In this document: in pieces, positions 41,606 to 41,676 of the stretch
Layout: each line of letters starts with the position of its first letter
Numbering within the stretch: the stretch's first letter is position 1
DNA from: CAZHOV01 sp964534315
GTDB taxonomy: Bacteria; Bacteroidota; Bacteroidia; Chitinophagales; Saprospiraceae
Length of the DNA: 41,676 nt
NCBI GenBank assembly: GCA_964534315.1
Contig: CAZHOV010000027.1
Coordinates: 1-41,676 of the forward strand
Direction: 5' to 3'
Translations under genes and position numbers: made by a program
The notes under the pieces: model-generated
What the model was told of the DNA's origin: nothing
Database searches by the model: none
What the model saw: only the letters and a program-made list of their open reading frames with translations

Positions 41606-41676
41606 TCTTATTTCATTTAATTTAACGTGAGGTTTGGGTTCAAAGGATTGAAAAAGAACCTAATAATTAAAAAAAA
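41606..41676 (-). promoter_or_regulatory. Leader of the PFOR-like/rnfC operon (window edge)
   Basis: These 71 bp upstream of the PFOR-like ATG are AT-rich. On the minus strand a TTTG box occurs about 36 bp before the start, but no TAnnTTTG follows at the right distance. Further genes of the operon could lie beyond the edge. Confidence 0.25.

Overview
The window looks like a chromosomal segment of an AT-leaning member of the Bacteroidota, most likely from the Saprospiria (Lewinella/Haliscomenobacter-like). The grounds are several very large secreted proteins ending in type IX secretion (T9SS) sorting domains of type A and type B (the gliding-motility CHU_C type), promoters of the Bacteroidota form TTTG-N19-TAnnTTTG, no clear Shine-Dalgarno sequences, an atpD-atpC pair apart from the rest of the ATP synthase genes, and lipoproteins with an acidic residue run after the lipid cysteine. 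No tRNA, rRNA, CRISPR array or intact insertion sequence was seen.

Layout. 1-6.1 kb: nadB with a structured, repeat-bearing leader; a stand-alone LytTR DNA-binding protein; a long helical-repeat protein; a 65-residue peptide with a class I lanthipeptide-type (pinensin-like) leader; a G-rich GTACAG tandem repeat; and a family 2 glycosyltransferase. 6.2-8.2 kb: atpD and a short atpC behind a textbook promoter and ahead of a perfect bidirectional terminator. 8.2-23.8 kb: an M36 metallopeptidase (T9SS cargo), a PPP-type phosphatase, an AAA ATPase/DUF4143 gene broken by one in-frame stop and preceded by a 44-bp perfect palindrome, an Oar-like TonB-dependent receptor, and a 1,850-residue type B T9SS cargo built on a duplicated beta-helix. 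23.9-27.1 kb: four genes of unknown function, one with three palindromes at an exact 11-bp period in front of it. 27.4-28.6 kb: a peroxiredoxin - thioredoxin - DUF6952 operon. 28.65-29.8 kb: 1.17 kb without a convincing gene, but with a strong promoter, four small hairpins, an intrinsic terminator and a 131-bp direct repeat. 29.8-36.8 kb: a cyclic 2,3-diphosphoglycerate synthetase-family GTPase, a predicted surface lipoprotein and two more T9SS-type secreted proteins. 36.9-41.6 kb: an operon of a PFOR/NifJ-derived iron-sulfur protein with a degenerate thiamine-diphosphate domain, followed 2 nt later by rnfC.

How it fits together. Housekeeping functions (NAD synthesis, ATP synthase, peroxide defence) are interleaved with a secretion-rich accessory set (three or four T9SS cargos, a TonB receptor, surface lipoproteins). 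The most unusual items are the PFOR-like/RnfC pair (a possible undescribed electron-transfer module), the cysteine-free lanthipeptide-leader peptide without visible maturation genes, the gene-free transcription unit at 28.8-29.3 kb, and the operator-like array at 25.33 kb. All functional statements rest on motif reading; no database search was run.
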